From contig JAFRQN010000336.1 of the NCBI GenBank assembly GCA_017428585.1, positions 1 to 6,813 on the forward strand: DNA of 6,813 bases, given 5' to 3'. Positions 1 to 5,975 of the stretch are shown here, piece by piece (the first letter of the stretch is position 1; each line of letters starts with the position of its first letter). The notes beneath the pieces were generated by a model, which worked only from the letters and a program-made list of their open reading frames with translations, was not told the origin of the DNA and made no database searches. This stretch comes from Bacteroidota bacterium (GTDB lineage: Bacteria; Bacteroidota; Ignavibacteria; Kapaibacteriales; UBA2268). Position numbers and translations under genes: made by a program.

Positions 1-483
1 GCATTAAATAGTTATGAAATAACCAATAATAAACTAATAGGATTATTAGTTCTATTATTTGATGCATTAAAAGGTGTTGCTGCTGTATTTTTCAGTTACT
101 ACATCATATTTCCCAGCTTATTTTATGTATTAATATCAATTATATTTGTAGTATTAGGTCATGATTTTAATATCTTTTTAAAATTTAAAGGTGGACGAGG
201 TTTAGCTACCTCTTTAGGAGCATTGCTTTGTTTTAACCCATTATTAGTTATTATATGGTGTTGTATATGGTTTCTTTTCTATAAAATAGTAAAAAATGAT
301 ATATTATTTGCAAACAGTTTATCATCTGTTGTTACACCTGTTGTTATAATTTTTACAGCAGATTATGTTTTTTATCTATTGCAATATAATTTTAATGTAG
401 ATATTTTGGAATACAAAATATTTTCTATAGTATTATGCATGATCATATTTGCAAGTCATCATAGAAATATACGTCTTAAATAA
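1..483 (+). CDS. plsY: Glycerol-3-phosphate acyltransferase PlsY, 5'-truncated by the window edge
   Basis: Reading frame 1 is open from the first base to the TAA at 481-483, giving 160 residues. The true start lies upstream, probably about 45-50 residues away. PlsY is an inner-membrane enzyme that moves an acyl group from acyl-phosphate to the sn-1 position of glycerol-3-phosphate, the first step of phospholipid synthesis. The visible part begins just after the expected motif 1 (GSGN..ATN). It then shows the family's FDALKG segment (about residues 21-26), the glycine-rich phosphate-binding motif 2 as LGH..IFLKFKGGRGLAT (about residues 56-72), several hydrophobic membrane spans, and a C-terminal SHHRNIRLK. 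That ending is a shortened version of motif 3 (usually HRxNIxRLxxGxE), and the terminal G-x-E is absent. hslO follows after 47 bases with no terminator between, so the two are probably co-transcribed. The family call is secure from motif 2. Full activity cannot be judged without the N-terminus. Confidence 0.93.
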   Translation, partial: ALNSYEITNNKLIGLLVLLFDALKGVAAVFFSYYIIFPSLFYVLISIIFVVLGHDFNIFLKFKGGRGLATSLGALLCFNPLLVIIWCCIWFLFYKIVKNDILFANSLSSVVTPVVIIFTADYVFYLLQYNFNVDILEYKIFSIVLCMIIFASHHRNIRLK

Positions 484-530
484 AAGAAATATATTTTTCA
501 TTAATATAAATAATATAAAATAAAAGTAGA

Positions 531-1430
531 ATGATAGAAGAAATAAAAGACAAATTAAAGAATCGAGATAGAGTTATCAGAGTTTTATCAAAAAATGGAC
601 ATTTTAGAGCTGTTGCTGTAAAAAATACAATGGCGGCAATAACTGCACAAGAAAAGCATAAATTAGATGGACTTTCAGCATCATATTTAGCAAAAGCTTT
701 ATCATCAGCAACTATGCTTTCTGCTTTCTTAAAAGGCGAAGAGCGAGTTTCTATTGAATTTAGCGGCGATGGCTGTATGAATAAACTCTATGCAGAATCT
801 TTACAAGTTGGTGAATGTAGAGGCTTTGTATCATATAAGGATAATATAGAACCTATAACAAATTTATCAGAAATTTTGGGACAAGGAACATTAAAAGTTA
901 CTCGTATTTTATATAATGAACCAGAACCTATAATTGGTATAGTTCCTATTCAAAAAGGAGATATAAGCACAGATTTAGCTTATTATTTTGCACAATCAGA
1001 ACAAATTGGTTCAGGTGTAGTTTTAGATGCAGATTTTAATGAAAATGGAAAAATTATACAATCGGGAGGATTTATTATTCAAGCTATGCCTGATGCAACG
1101 GATAATGAATTACAAACTATGGAAAATAAATTATCAGAAGTTACATCGCTAAGCAAAGACTTTATGGAAGGACTTTCATTAATTGATATCTTAAAAAAAT
1201 ACTTGCCATTTGATTTTGATATTTTAAAAAGTACACAGGTTGATTTCTTCTGCCGTTGTAGTAAAGAAAATTTCATTGCCAAACTTTTACTGCTTCCTAT
1301 AGATGAAATAAAGGATATGCAAAATAGAAAACAGAACGAACTTATCTGCCAATTTTGCAGCAAGCATTACTATCTTGATAATAATGATTTTAATAATATA
1401 ATAAGTGCTATAAAAGCAAAACAAAATTAA
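531..1430 (+). CDS. hslO: Redox-regulated molecular chaperone Hsp33
   Basis: The product is 299 residues, the usual Hsp33 length. Hsp33 is a cytosolic holdase. Its C-terminal zinc site is released on oxidation, after which the protein unfolds locally and binds aggregating clients. The N-terminal domain carries family patterns such as GQGTLKVTR (117-125) and the GDIS.DLAYYF..SEQIGSG block (143-162). The redox switch is complete: C241 and C243 (CRC) and C273 and C276 (CQFC), the CxC-X29-CxxC arrangement of the family. Two further cysteines, C82 and C96, lie in the chaperone domain. The start is the first ATG after the plsY stop. Upstream is A-rich with no clear Shine-Dalgarno. It probably shares the plsY transcript. 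A TATTTTTC at 492-499 resembles a -7 element but lacks a partner. Alternative identities are unlikely given the four-cysteine signature. Confidence 0.96.
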   Translation: MIEEIKDKLKNRDRVIRVLSKNGHFRAVAVKNTMAAITAQEKHKLDGLSASYLAKALSSATMLSAFLKGEERVSIEFSGDGCMNKLYAESLQVGECRGFVSYKDNIEPITNLSEILGQGTLKVTRILYNEPEPIIGIVPIQKGDISTDLAYYFAQSEQIGSGVVLDADFNENGKIIQSGGFIIQAMPDATDNELQTMENKLSEVTSLSKDFMEGLSLIDILKKYLPFDFDILKSTQVDFFCRCSKENFIAKLLLLPIDEIKDMQNRKQNELICQFCSKHYYLDNNDFNNIISAIKAKQN

Positions 1431-1476
1431 TAATATAATAAAGTTATCTACATTTTTATATAAATATAAAATTTAT

Positions 1477-1507
1477 TTTGTTAATAGATAAAAAAATATT
1501 ATTTTTG
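1477..1507 (+). promoter_or_regulatory. Bacteroidota-type promoter of secG
   Basis: TTTG at 1477-1480, exactly 19 bases, then TATTTTTG at 1500-1507. This is a full match to the TTTG / TAnnTTTG (-33/-7) consensus known for the primary sigma factor of Bacteroidota. Transcription would begin near 1513, leaving a leader of about 50 bases before the secG ATG at 1562. An AAAAGGA at 1545-1551 could be a weak ribosome binding site. The site was recognised by pattern and spacing only. Confidence 0.7.
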
Positions 1508-1561
1508 TATTTTACTATTTTATTTATAAAAAGACAATAAAAAGAAAAGGATTTATAAATC

Positions 1562-1897
1562 ATGCTTACATTTTTAACAATCTTAATGATTATTATATCA
1601 GTACTCTTAATATTAGTAGTTCTTATCCAACCTGGAAAAGGTGATATGGTTGCTGGTATGGGTACAATAGGAGGATCTATAACTTCAATGTTTGGTTCTC
1701 GTCAAGCAATGAATTTACTTACAAAAATCACTATTGGTTTAGCAATAGCTCTAATGGTTCTTGCTTTATTAACAAATAAATTTTTTGTACATCAACCTGG
1801 TGAAGCTGTTGTAAAACCTGTAACAGAAGGTGTAGCAGTTCCTACTCAAACAGTACCTGCTCCAATTCCAAGTTTACCAGCGCCAGTAGAAGAATAA
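1562..1897 (+). CDS. secG: Preprotein translocase subunit SecG
   Basis: This 111-residue protein is the small accessory subunit of the SecYEG channel, which passes unfolded proteins through the inner membrane. The N-terminus is a hydrophobic span (about residues 2-22) ending in VLIQPGKGDM, the family's conserved V-L-x-Q-x-GKG turn. A glycine-rich loop follows (31-45, with MFGSRQ at 43-48), then a second span (about 54-75, starting in the typical LTK). The tail (77-111) is unusual in holding eight prolines and ending in EE. If topology follows E. coli SecG, this tail is periplasmic. The loop and second span (GSRQ..NLLTK, then LTNKFF) resemble SecG of the Bacteroidota/Chlorobiota group as I recall it. 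The gene lies between its own promoter and its own terminator, so it appears to be transcribed alone. Confidence 0.93.
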   Translation: MLTFLTILMIIISVLLILVVLIQPGKGDMVAGMGTIGGSITSMFGSRQAMNLLTKITIGLAIALMVLALLTNKFFVHQPGEAVVKPVTEGVAVPTQTVPAPIPSLPAPVEE

Positions 1898-1963
1898 AAT
1901 ATTATAAATTTATTAAAATCGTATTTAATAGATAATAAATTAATAGTATAATAGTATTTGTAT

Positions 1964-2001
1964 AAATATAAATAGCTTGCAAAAGCTATTTATATTTTTT
2001 T
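1964..2001 (+). terminator. Intrinsic terminator after secG
   Basis: A perfect 15-bp stem (1964-1978 with 1983-1997) closes on a GCAA tetraloop (1979-1982). It runs into a U tract at 1995-2001. Only the two pairs G1975-C1986 and C1976-G1985 are G:C; the rest is A:U. GCAA belongs to the GNRA class of stable loops. It sits 66 bases after the secG stop and just before the folD promoter, so it separates the two units. Confidence 0.82.
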
Positions 2002-2002
2002 A

Positions 2003-2032
2003 TTTAGTTTAATATAAAAATACTTATTTTTG
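2003..2032 (+). promoter_or_regulatory. Probable Bacteroidota-type promoter of folD
   Basis: TATTTTTG at 2025-2032 fits the -7 consensus TAnnTTTG. The -33 partner is weak: TTTA at 2003-2006 with an 18-base spacer, with no true TTTG at the right distance. Initiation near 2038 would give a leader of about 40 bases to the folD ATG at 2081. Its place directly after the secG terminator supports the call. Confidence 0.5.
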
Positions 2033-2080
2033 TATTTATATACTTTAAAACATTTTAATAATATATAAGAATAAAATATT

Positions 2081-2965
2081 ATGCCTATAATAATTGATGG
2101 AAAAGCAACAGCTGCTAAAATAGTAGAAGAAATAAAAAAAGATGTAATTACTATATCTGAAAATATACATAGAAAAACAATATTAGCTTTGCTTTTAGTA
2201 GGAGAAGACCCTGCTTCACAAATCTATGTACGCAGTAAATCCAAAAGATGTGAAGAAACTGGCATCGAATCAATCGTATTAAAAAAAGATGCATCCACTT
2301 CAGAAGAAGAAGTATTGGATATTATACAATCTTGGAATTCAGACGATACTATTGATGGTATTTTAGTTCAACTTCCTTTACCGAAACATATAAACGAAAG
2401 CAAAGTTTTATATAATATTTCTCCTAAAAAAGATGTTGATGGATTCCATCCTGAAAATGTAGGAAGATTAGTTGCAGGATTACCAACATTCATACCTTGT
2501 ACTCCAATGGGTATTTATGAATTATTAAAAAGATATGAAATAAACCTAAATGGCAAGCATTGCGTAGTATTAGGCCGCAGTAATATTGTTGGAAAACCTA
2601 TTGCTAATCTGTTATATCAAAAAAATCCAAATGCAAATGCAATAGTTACAATTTGTCATACTGGAGCAAAAGACTTATCATATTATACAAAGCAAGCTGA
2701 TGTTTTAATAGCAGCAATGGGCGTTCCTGAATTAATAAAAGCTAATGATATAAAAGACGGTGCTGTTATAATAGACGTTGGCATTAATCGAATACCAGAT
2801 CCAAATACGGCAAAAGGATATAGAGTTGTTGGCGATGTTGATTATAACGATGTTATTAATAAAGTTTCTGCTATTACACCTGTTCCAGGAGGTGTAGGAC
2901 CTATGACTATATCCATGCTGCTTTTAAATACATTACGTTCAGCAAAGAAAGAAATTTACAAATAA
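2081..2965 (+). CDS. folD: Bifunctional methylenetetrahydrofolate dehydrogenase / methenyltetrahydrofolate cyclohydrolase FolD
   Basis: The 294-residue product has the full length of the family. FolD is a cytosolic enzyme that oxidises 5,10-methylene-THF with NADP+ and hydrolyses the methenyl product to 10-formyl-THF. It feeds purine synthesis and formylation of initiator tRNA. The N-terminal catalytic domain shows Y49-V-R-S-K53, the Y-x-x-x-K active site with the catalytic lysine. It also has DGILVQLPLP (92-101), KDVDGFHP (117-124, with D120) and PCTPMG (139-144). The dinucleotide-binding half follows, with GRSNIVGKP (165-173), CHTG (192-195), DVGINR (232-237), GDVD (251-254) and TPVPGGVGPMT (266-276). 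All key residues are present. The start is an ATG without a clear Shine-Dalgarno. The next gene begins 36 bases after the stop with no hairpin between, so they probably share a transcript. Confidence 0.98.
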   Translation: MPIIIDGKATAAKIVEEIKKDVITISENIHRKTILALLLVGEDPASQIYVRSKSKRCEETGIESIVLKKDASTSEEEVLDIIQSWNSDDTIDGILVQLPLPKHINESKVLYNISPKKDVDGFHPENVGRLVAGLPTFIPCTPMGIYELLKRYEINLNGKHCVVLGRSNIVGKPIANLLYQKNPNANAIVTICHTGAKDLSYYTKQADVLIAAMGVPELIKANDIKDGAVIIDVGINRIPDPNTAKGYRVVGDVDYNDVINKVSAITPVPGGVGPMTISMLLLNTLRSAKKEIYK

Positions 2966-3001
2966 CATTATTGCTATACTAACCATAAATAGTTAATCAA
3001 A

Positions 3002-4207
3002 TTGGATATAACAGCTGACAAACAATGTAGCACAGAGCTAAATAAGAAAAAACAAAGTTCTCGAATTCCATCACTTGATATTGCAAGATTATTAGCAATG
3101 CTTATGATGGTTCAAGGTCATACTATATATTGTTTATTAGATACCAATATAATTAACTCTGGTTTATGGTATTGGAATACATGGACTTTTATAAGAGGAA
3201 TAACAGCGCCAGTATTCCTTATGGTTTCTGGCGCGGTTCATATTTTTGCAAACAAACGCAATGAATATGGCAAAATCAAAAAAGAAACTATAAAAAAACG
3301 TTTCAAAACCTGTGGACGATTGCTTATTATTGGTTATTTAATGCAATTTCCTGTAAGCAATCTATTTGATTTGCCTTTCATAGACATTAACAGCTGGTAT
3401 GCGTTTTTCAAAGTAAACGTTCTGCAAATGTTTGCAGCATCAATTTCAATATTGACGATATTATATATAGTTACACGAAAAAATTCTACATTAGCAATAA
3501 TATCTTTTATATTAGGAAATATTATAATATTTTCTTCGCCTTTTGTTTTAACAATAAAATGGTTTGATATACTGCCTATACCTTTTGCATCTTTCTTGTC
3601 TATGGAACATAGAACAATTTTTCCTATTTTTCCTTTTACAGCGTATCTATTAATTGGAACAACTGTTGGTTATTTAGTACAAAAACAACCTCAAGAACGA
3701 CGCACGTTTTACATAGCAACAAGATTATTAATAGGCGGAATATTTTATATATTATTGTCTTATTTATTTAAATACACATTTTGTATAAACTTAAATGCTG
3801 ACAGCTGTTTATCACAGTCCCCTATTTCACCTGTATTAATAATTATGCGGGTAGGACTTGCCATGTTGGCTATTAGTGTTGCTGCTTGGATATGTTTATT
3901 TTTTGAAAAATTAAAAAATCCTAAATGGTGGATTTCGTTAGAAAATATCATTGGTATGTTTTCTAAACGTGCTTTATTCATTTACGTTATACACTTAATA
4001 GTAATATATGGTTCTCCTATATCGCCGGGCATTAGGCATTTCTTCTATCAAGCAGATGTATTTACTGCATTATATTGTGCGTTCTTCGTTATCTTTATTA
4101 CAATGCTAATAGTTTATATATATGATAAAACATTCTCTAAAATACATTTTATGCAGTTTTATAAATATTTAATAGTTGCTTTATTAATTTATATGTTATT
4201 TATTTAA
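3002..4207 (+). CDS. Polytopic membrane acyltransferase (acyltransferase-3 / DUF1624-like), substrate unknown
   Basis: This is a 401-residue membrane protein with about ten hydrophobic spans and a charged cytosolic N-terminus (1-22). It looks like the superfamily of the acyltransferase-3 and heparan-alpha-glucosaminide N-acetyltransferase (DUF1624) families, which carry acyl groups across or at the membrane to glycans or lipids. Supporting patterns are R21-IPSLDIAR (to 29), leading into span 1 with H40 in MVQGH. Others are APVFLMVSGA (69-78), FPIFPFTAYLLIG (207-219) followed by GYL, and a C-terminal LFIYVIH ending at H331. The start is TTG at 3002, the first usable start after an in-frame TAG at 2990. 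The next ATG, at residue 33, would cut off the conserved SLDIAR segment. There is no Shine-Dalgarno. It lies 36 bases after folD, with no evident functional link. Family placement is fair; substrate and pathway are not determinable here. Confidence 0.75.
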   Translation: MDITADKQCSTELNKKKQSSRIPSLDIARLLAMLMMVQGHTIYCLLDTNIINSGLWYWNTWTFIRGITAPVFLMVSGAVHIFANKRNEYGKIKKETIKKRFKTCGRLLIIGYLMQFPVSNLFDLPFIDINSWYAFFKVNVLQMFAASISILTILYIVTRKNSTLAIISFILGNIIIFSSPFVLTIKWFDILPIPFASFLSMEHRTIFPIFPFTAYLLIGTTVGYLVQKQPQERRTFYIATRLLIGGIFYILLSYLFKYTFCINLNADSCLSQSPISPVLIIMRVGLAMLAISVAAWICLFFEKLKNPKWWISLENIIGMFSKRALFIYVIHLIVIYGSPISPGIRHFFYQADVFTALYCAFFVIFITMLIVYIYDKTFSKIHFMQFYKYLIVALLIYMLFI

Positions 4208-4353
4208 TGATAAAAAACGGCAATATAATTTATCCACATTTATTGTCTAAACATATCGTTATATTTTATATAACAACATATAAAACAAAGCAATTACATT
4301 ATATTATATAAAATTATTTATTATAAGCTATTATTTGAATTCTAAAAAAATAT
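4208..4353. other. Non-coding A+T-rich spacer after the acyltransferase gene
   Basis: No coding region, RNA gene or convincing terminator is visible here. A small A/T-only hairpin, GTTATAT / ATATAAC (4258-4264 with 4268-4274), has no following U tract. A TTTGAA at 4334-4339 lies just upstream of the rpsD promoter and resembles the two TTTGAA copies within that promoter. Confidence 0.5.
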
Positions 4354-4384
4354 TTTGAATTTTTATAAAAATTTATTATTTTTG
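4354..4384 (+). promoter_or_regulatory. Bacteroidota-type promoter of rpsD
   Basis: TTTG at 4354-4357, exactly 19 bases, then TATTTTTG at 4377-4384. The architecture is identical to the secG promoter. Transcription would begin near 4390, giving a leader of about 75 bases before the rpsD ATG at 4467. A perfect match suits a highly expressed ribosomal protein gene. The evidence is pattern and spacing only. Confidence 0.72.
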
Positions 4385-4389
4385 AAATT

Positions 4390-4466
4390 CTATATATTGA
4401 TTTTTTTATATAACATAACCTAATTTTAGTAAATAACTATTAATTAAATATAATAAGAGAACTTGT
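4390..4466 (+). promoter_or_regulatory. rpsD 5' leader, possible site of S4 feedback control
   Basis: About 75 bases separate the predicted start of transcription from the rpsD ATG. The stretch is almost all A and T, with only short weak pairing (for example TATATA at 4391-4396 with TATATA at 4408-4413). S4 represses its own mRNA in E. coli and Bacillus through leader structures. I do not recognise such a structure here, so autoregulation is only a possibility. An AGAGAA at 4455-4460 is a weak ribosome-binding candidate. Confidence 0.25.
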
Positions 4467-5069
4467 ATGAATTATACGGGACCAAAAGTAAAATTATCAC
4501 GTAAGTTAGATCTTAGATTAACTCCAAAAGCAAGTAAAGTTGCTGAAAAGAAACCTTACGCTCCAGGTCAACACGGAAGTAAGAAAAAACGTAGTAAACA
4601 ATCTGACTATGGAAAACAGTTATTTGAGAAACAAAAATTACGTTTACAATATAATATTTCTGAACGCCAAATGTCAAATTACTACGCTAAAGCACGTAAA
4701 ATGGTTGGTAACACAGGTGAAAACTATGTACAATTATTAGAAACTCGTTTAGATGCTTTAGTTTATCGTTCTGGATTTGCTCGTACTATGTATGCAGCAC
4801 GCCAAGCTGTTCAACATGGTCATATAACAGTAAATGGTAAAAAGGTTGATATTCCTTCTTATGCTGTAAAATTAAATGATGTAATTTCAGTAAAAGAAAA
4901 AAGTAAAAAAATTGAAGCTTTCCAAGAAGCAATTAGAAATTCTGCTGCTCCAGCTTACCTTGAAGTATCAAAAGCAGAATTCCTTTCAAAACTTGCTTAT
5001 ATTCCAACAAGAGAAGAAATTCCAGTTGTTTGTGAAATTCCACTCGTTGTAGAATATTATTCAAGATAA
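4467..5069 (+). CDS. rpsD: 30S ribosomal protein S4
   Basis: The 200-residue product matches bacterial S4 end to end. S4 binds the 5' domain of 16S rRNA, nucleates 30S assembly, and helps guard the mRNA entry and decoding region. The N-terminal part has GPKVKLSRKL (5-14) and APGQHG (32-37), then KQSDYGKQLFEKQK (44-57) and the NYYAKARK helix (71-78). NTGENYVQLLETRLDALVYR (82-101) leads into the S4 RNA-binding domain (about 91-150: ARQAV..GHITVNGK, then SVKEKS). The C-terminus VVEYYSR is typical. There is no N-terminal cysteine cluster, so this is the zinc-free (C-) form. Its codons look more selected than its neighbours', with frequent CGT arginine, as expected for high expression. The gene stands alone between its own promoter and terminator rather than between rpsK and rpoA. 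Confidence 0.98.
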   Translation: MNYTGPKVKLSRKLDLRLTPKASKVAEKKPYAPGQHGSKKKRSKQSDYGKQLFEKQKLRLQYNISERQMSNYYAKARKMVGNTGENYVQLLETRLDALVYRSGFARTMYAARQAVQHGHITVNGKKVDIPSYAVKLNDVISVKEKSKKIEAFQEAIRNSAAPAYLEVSKAEFLSKLAYIPTREEIPVVCEIPLVVEYYSR

Positions 5070-5097
5070 TTTAATCTTAACCAGATATTTATTATAC

Positions 5098-5130
5098 AAA
5101 CAAAGGCTGATATTATATCAGCCTTTGTTT
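5098..5130. terminator. Bidirectional terminator between rpsD and the convergent nitroreductase gene
   Basis: A perfect 15-bp stem (5098-5112 with 5116-5130) encloses a TTA loop (5113-5115). The core GGCTGATA / TATCAGCC holds five G:C or C:G pairs in the top half, and the base of the stem is AAACAAA / TTTGTTT. Read forward it ends in a U-rich tail; read in reverse it also ends in TTTGTTT followed by TATAAT. It lies 28 bases after the rpsD stop and 23 bases beyond the minus-strand stop, so one hairpin can serve both genes. Confidence 0.85.
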
Positions 5131-5153
5131 CATTTTAAATACTTTATTTATTT

Positions 5154-5831
5154 CTACACCCATTTGAAATTTTCCTTTCCTGCTCCTAATTCAAAATGAT
5201 ATTTTACAATACCAAGATCTATTTTTGAAAAGAAACCTTTGGATGCTGTTGCTGCAACTTCATTTTTATTTTTTAATTCAAACATAAATTTTTGTTGATT
5301 CATTGCCGTTGGCGCTAACAAAGCATATTCTACTCCATTTATAAACCATTGTGGTATTTGCTTTTCTTTTGATTTATAAACTTCTTCAATATTTTTTATT
5401 TTATGAGTATTTCCCTGTGAAGTACCATATCCAATTGATATAACACAATATAATTTTTCATTATCATTTATTGCACAATTCTTCCTTACATTGTTTTTTG
5501 AGAAAGAAACACCGACCCAGCAAGAATTCAATCCTAAACCTTGAATATATAGAACAAGTTTTTCGCCATAATAACCAATTTTTTCATATATATTTTGGGT
5601 GTTTCCTCCGATAAGCGCTATATAGTTCTCTACCCCTCTGAAATGTCCATAGTGCGGCAGCAATGTACTAAAAGCTTGAGGTTCATTAGTCAATAGTTGT
5701 ATATGCAGTCCGCCTTCTTGATTGCATATATCTATTTCATTTTGTATTGTTTTTACTAATTCTTCTGGAATTTCAATATTTTTATATTCCCGCACTGAAT
5801 GACGCGCTTTTATCACCTCTAACATATTCAT
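5154..5831 (-). CDS. Nitroreductase-family protein, TM1586-like, FMN-dependent oxidoreductase
   Basis: The 225-residue product fits the nitroreductase fold, which binds FMN and uses NAD(P)H to reduce nitro compounds, quinones or other acceptors. It begins MNMLEVIKARHSVREYKN, where R10, H11, S12 and R14 match the FMN-phosphate-binding R-x-S-x-R of the family. The middle has KIGYYGEKLVLYIQGLGLNSCWVG (84-107), the usual helix followed by the 'aGLGscWvg' turn. Near the end are APTAMNQQKFMFEL (173-186) and IDLGIVKYHFELGAG (204-218). This second 'P-S/T-A-x-N-x-Q' element late in the chain is typical of the TM1586 (PF14512) branch as I recall it. The start at 5831 has a GAGG five bases upstream; a second ATG two codons later is possible but farther from it. 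It converges with rpsD and diverges from ettA. The natural substrate is unknown. Confidence 0.86.
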   Translation of the reverse strand: MNMLEVIKARHSVREYKNIEIPEELVKTIQNEIDICNQEGGLHIQLLTNEPQAFSTLLPHYGHFRGVENYIALIGGNTQNIYEKIGYYGEKLVLYIQGLGLNSCWVGVSFSKNNVRKNCAINDNEKLYCVISIGYGTSQGNTHKIKNIEEVYKSKEKQIPQWFINGVEYALLAPTAMNQQKFMFELKNKNEVAATASKGFFSKIDLGIVKYHFELGAGKENFKWV

Positions 5832-5834
5832 ATA

Positions 5835-5838
5835 TTCC
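5835..5838 (-). promoter_or_regulatory. Shine-Dalgarno-like site of the nitroreductase gene
   Basis: On the minus strand the sequence reads GAGGAATATATG, placing a GAGG (complement of 5837-5840, with the A extending to 5836) five bases before the ATG at 5831. It supports that ATG as the start. It is the only clear purine-rich ribosome-binding site in the window; other genes have A-rich leaders instead. Confidence 0.5.
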
Positions 5839-5946
5839 TCTTGTATATTTATTTTTTAGAACCAATACTATAATAATTACGTTTATCTATAATTCGCTGT
5901 TTCATAATAGATCTATTATTTCAAACACATAATTATTAATTCTTTT

Positions 5947-5975
5947 TTTGTATATTTGTAGTTAATTTATTTTTG
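5947..5975 (+). promoter_or_regulatory. Bacteroidota-type promoter of ettA
   Basis: TATTTTTG at 5968-5975 is a full -7 match. A TTTG at 5947-5950 stands 17 bases upstream, slightly shorter than the 19 seen at secG and rpsD but within the range reported for this promoter class. Transcription would begin near 5981, so the leader to the ATG at 5995 would be only about 14 bases. Confidence 0.6.

Noticed and set aside
492..499. TATTTTTC before hslO as a promoter -7 element
   Set aside because: The final G is missing and no TTTG stands 17-21 bases upstream. Read-through from plsY explains expression more simply.
1079..1363. 94-residue open frame on the minus strand inside hslO
   Set aside because: It lies wholly antisense to the zinc-site end of Hsp33, has no promoter or ribosome site, and its protein shows no recognisable domain.
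1454..1471. A/T palindrome TTTTATAT-AA-ATATAAAA after hslO as a terminator
   Set aside because: The stem has no G:C pair, the two-base loop is too tight, and no clean U tract follows. Transcription may simply continue into secG.
3241..3248. TATTTTTG inside the acyltransferase gene (and again at 5220-5227) as promoters
   Set aside because: Both lie within coding sequence and have no TTTG at the required distance. They show the octamer's chance background in A+T-rich DNA.
3760..3981. 73-residue open frame on the minus strand inside the acyltransferase gene
   Set aside because: It is antisense to conserved membrane spans and has no family features or leader signals.
4258..4274. Small hairpin GTTATAT / ATATAAC after the acyltransferase gene as a terminator
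   Set aside because: The seven-pair stem has one G:C pair and is followed by an A- and C-containing stretch rather than a U tract.
4540..4740. 66-residue open frame in a second frame inside rpsD
   Set aside because: It overlaps the well-conserved S4 coding frame and shows no domain; it is an alternative-frame shadow.
5747..5932. 61-residue plus-strand open frame overlapping the nitroreductase start
   Set aside because: It is hydrophobic because it is antisense to A-rich coding and spacer DNA; no start signals or family match are visible.
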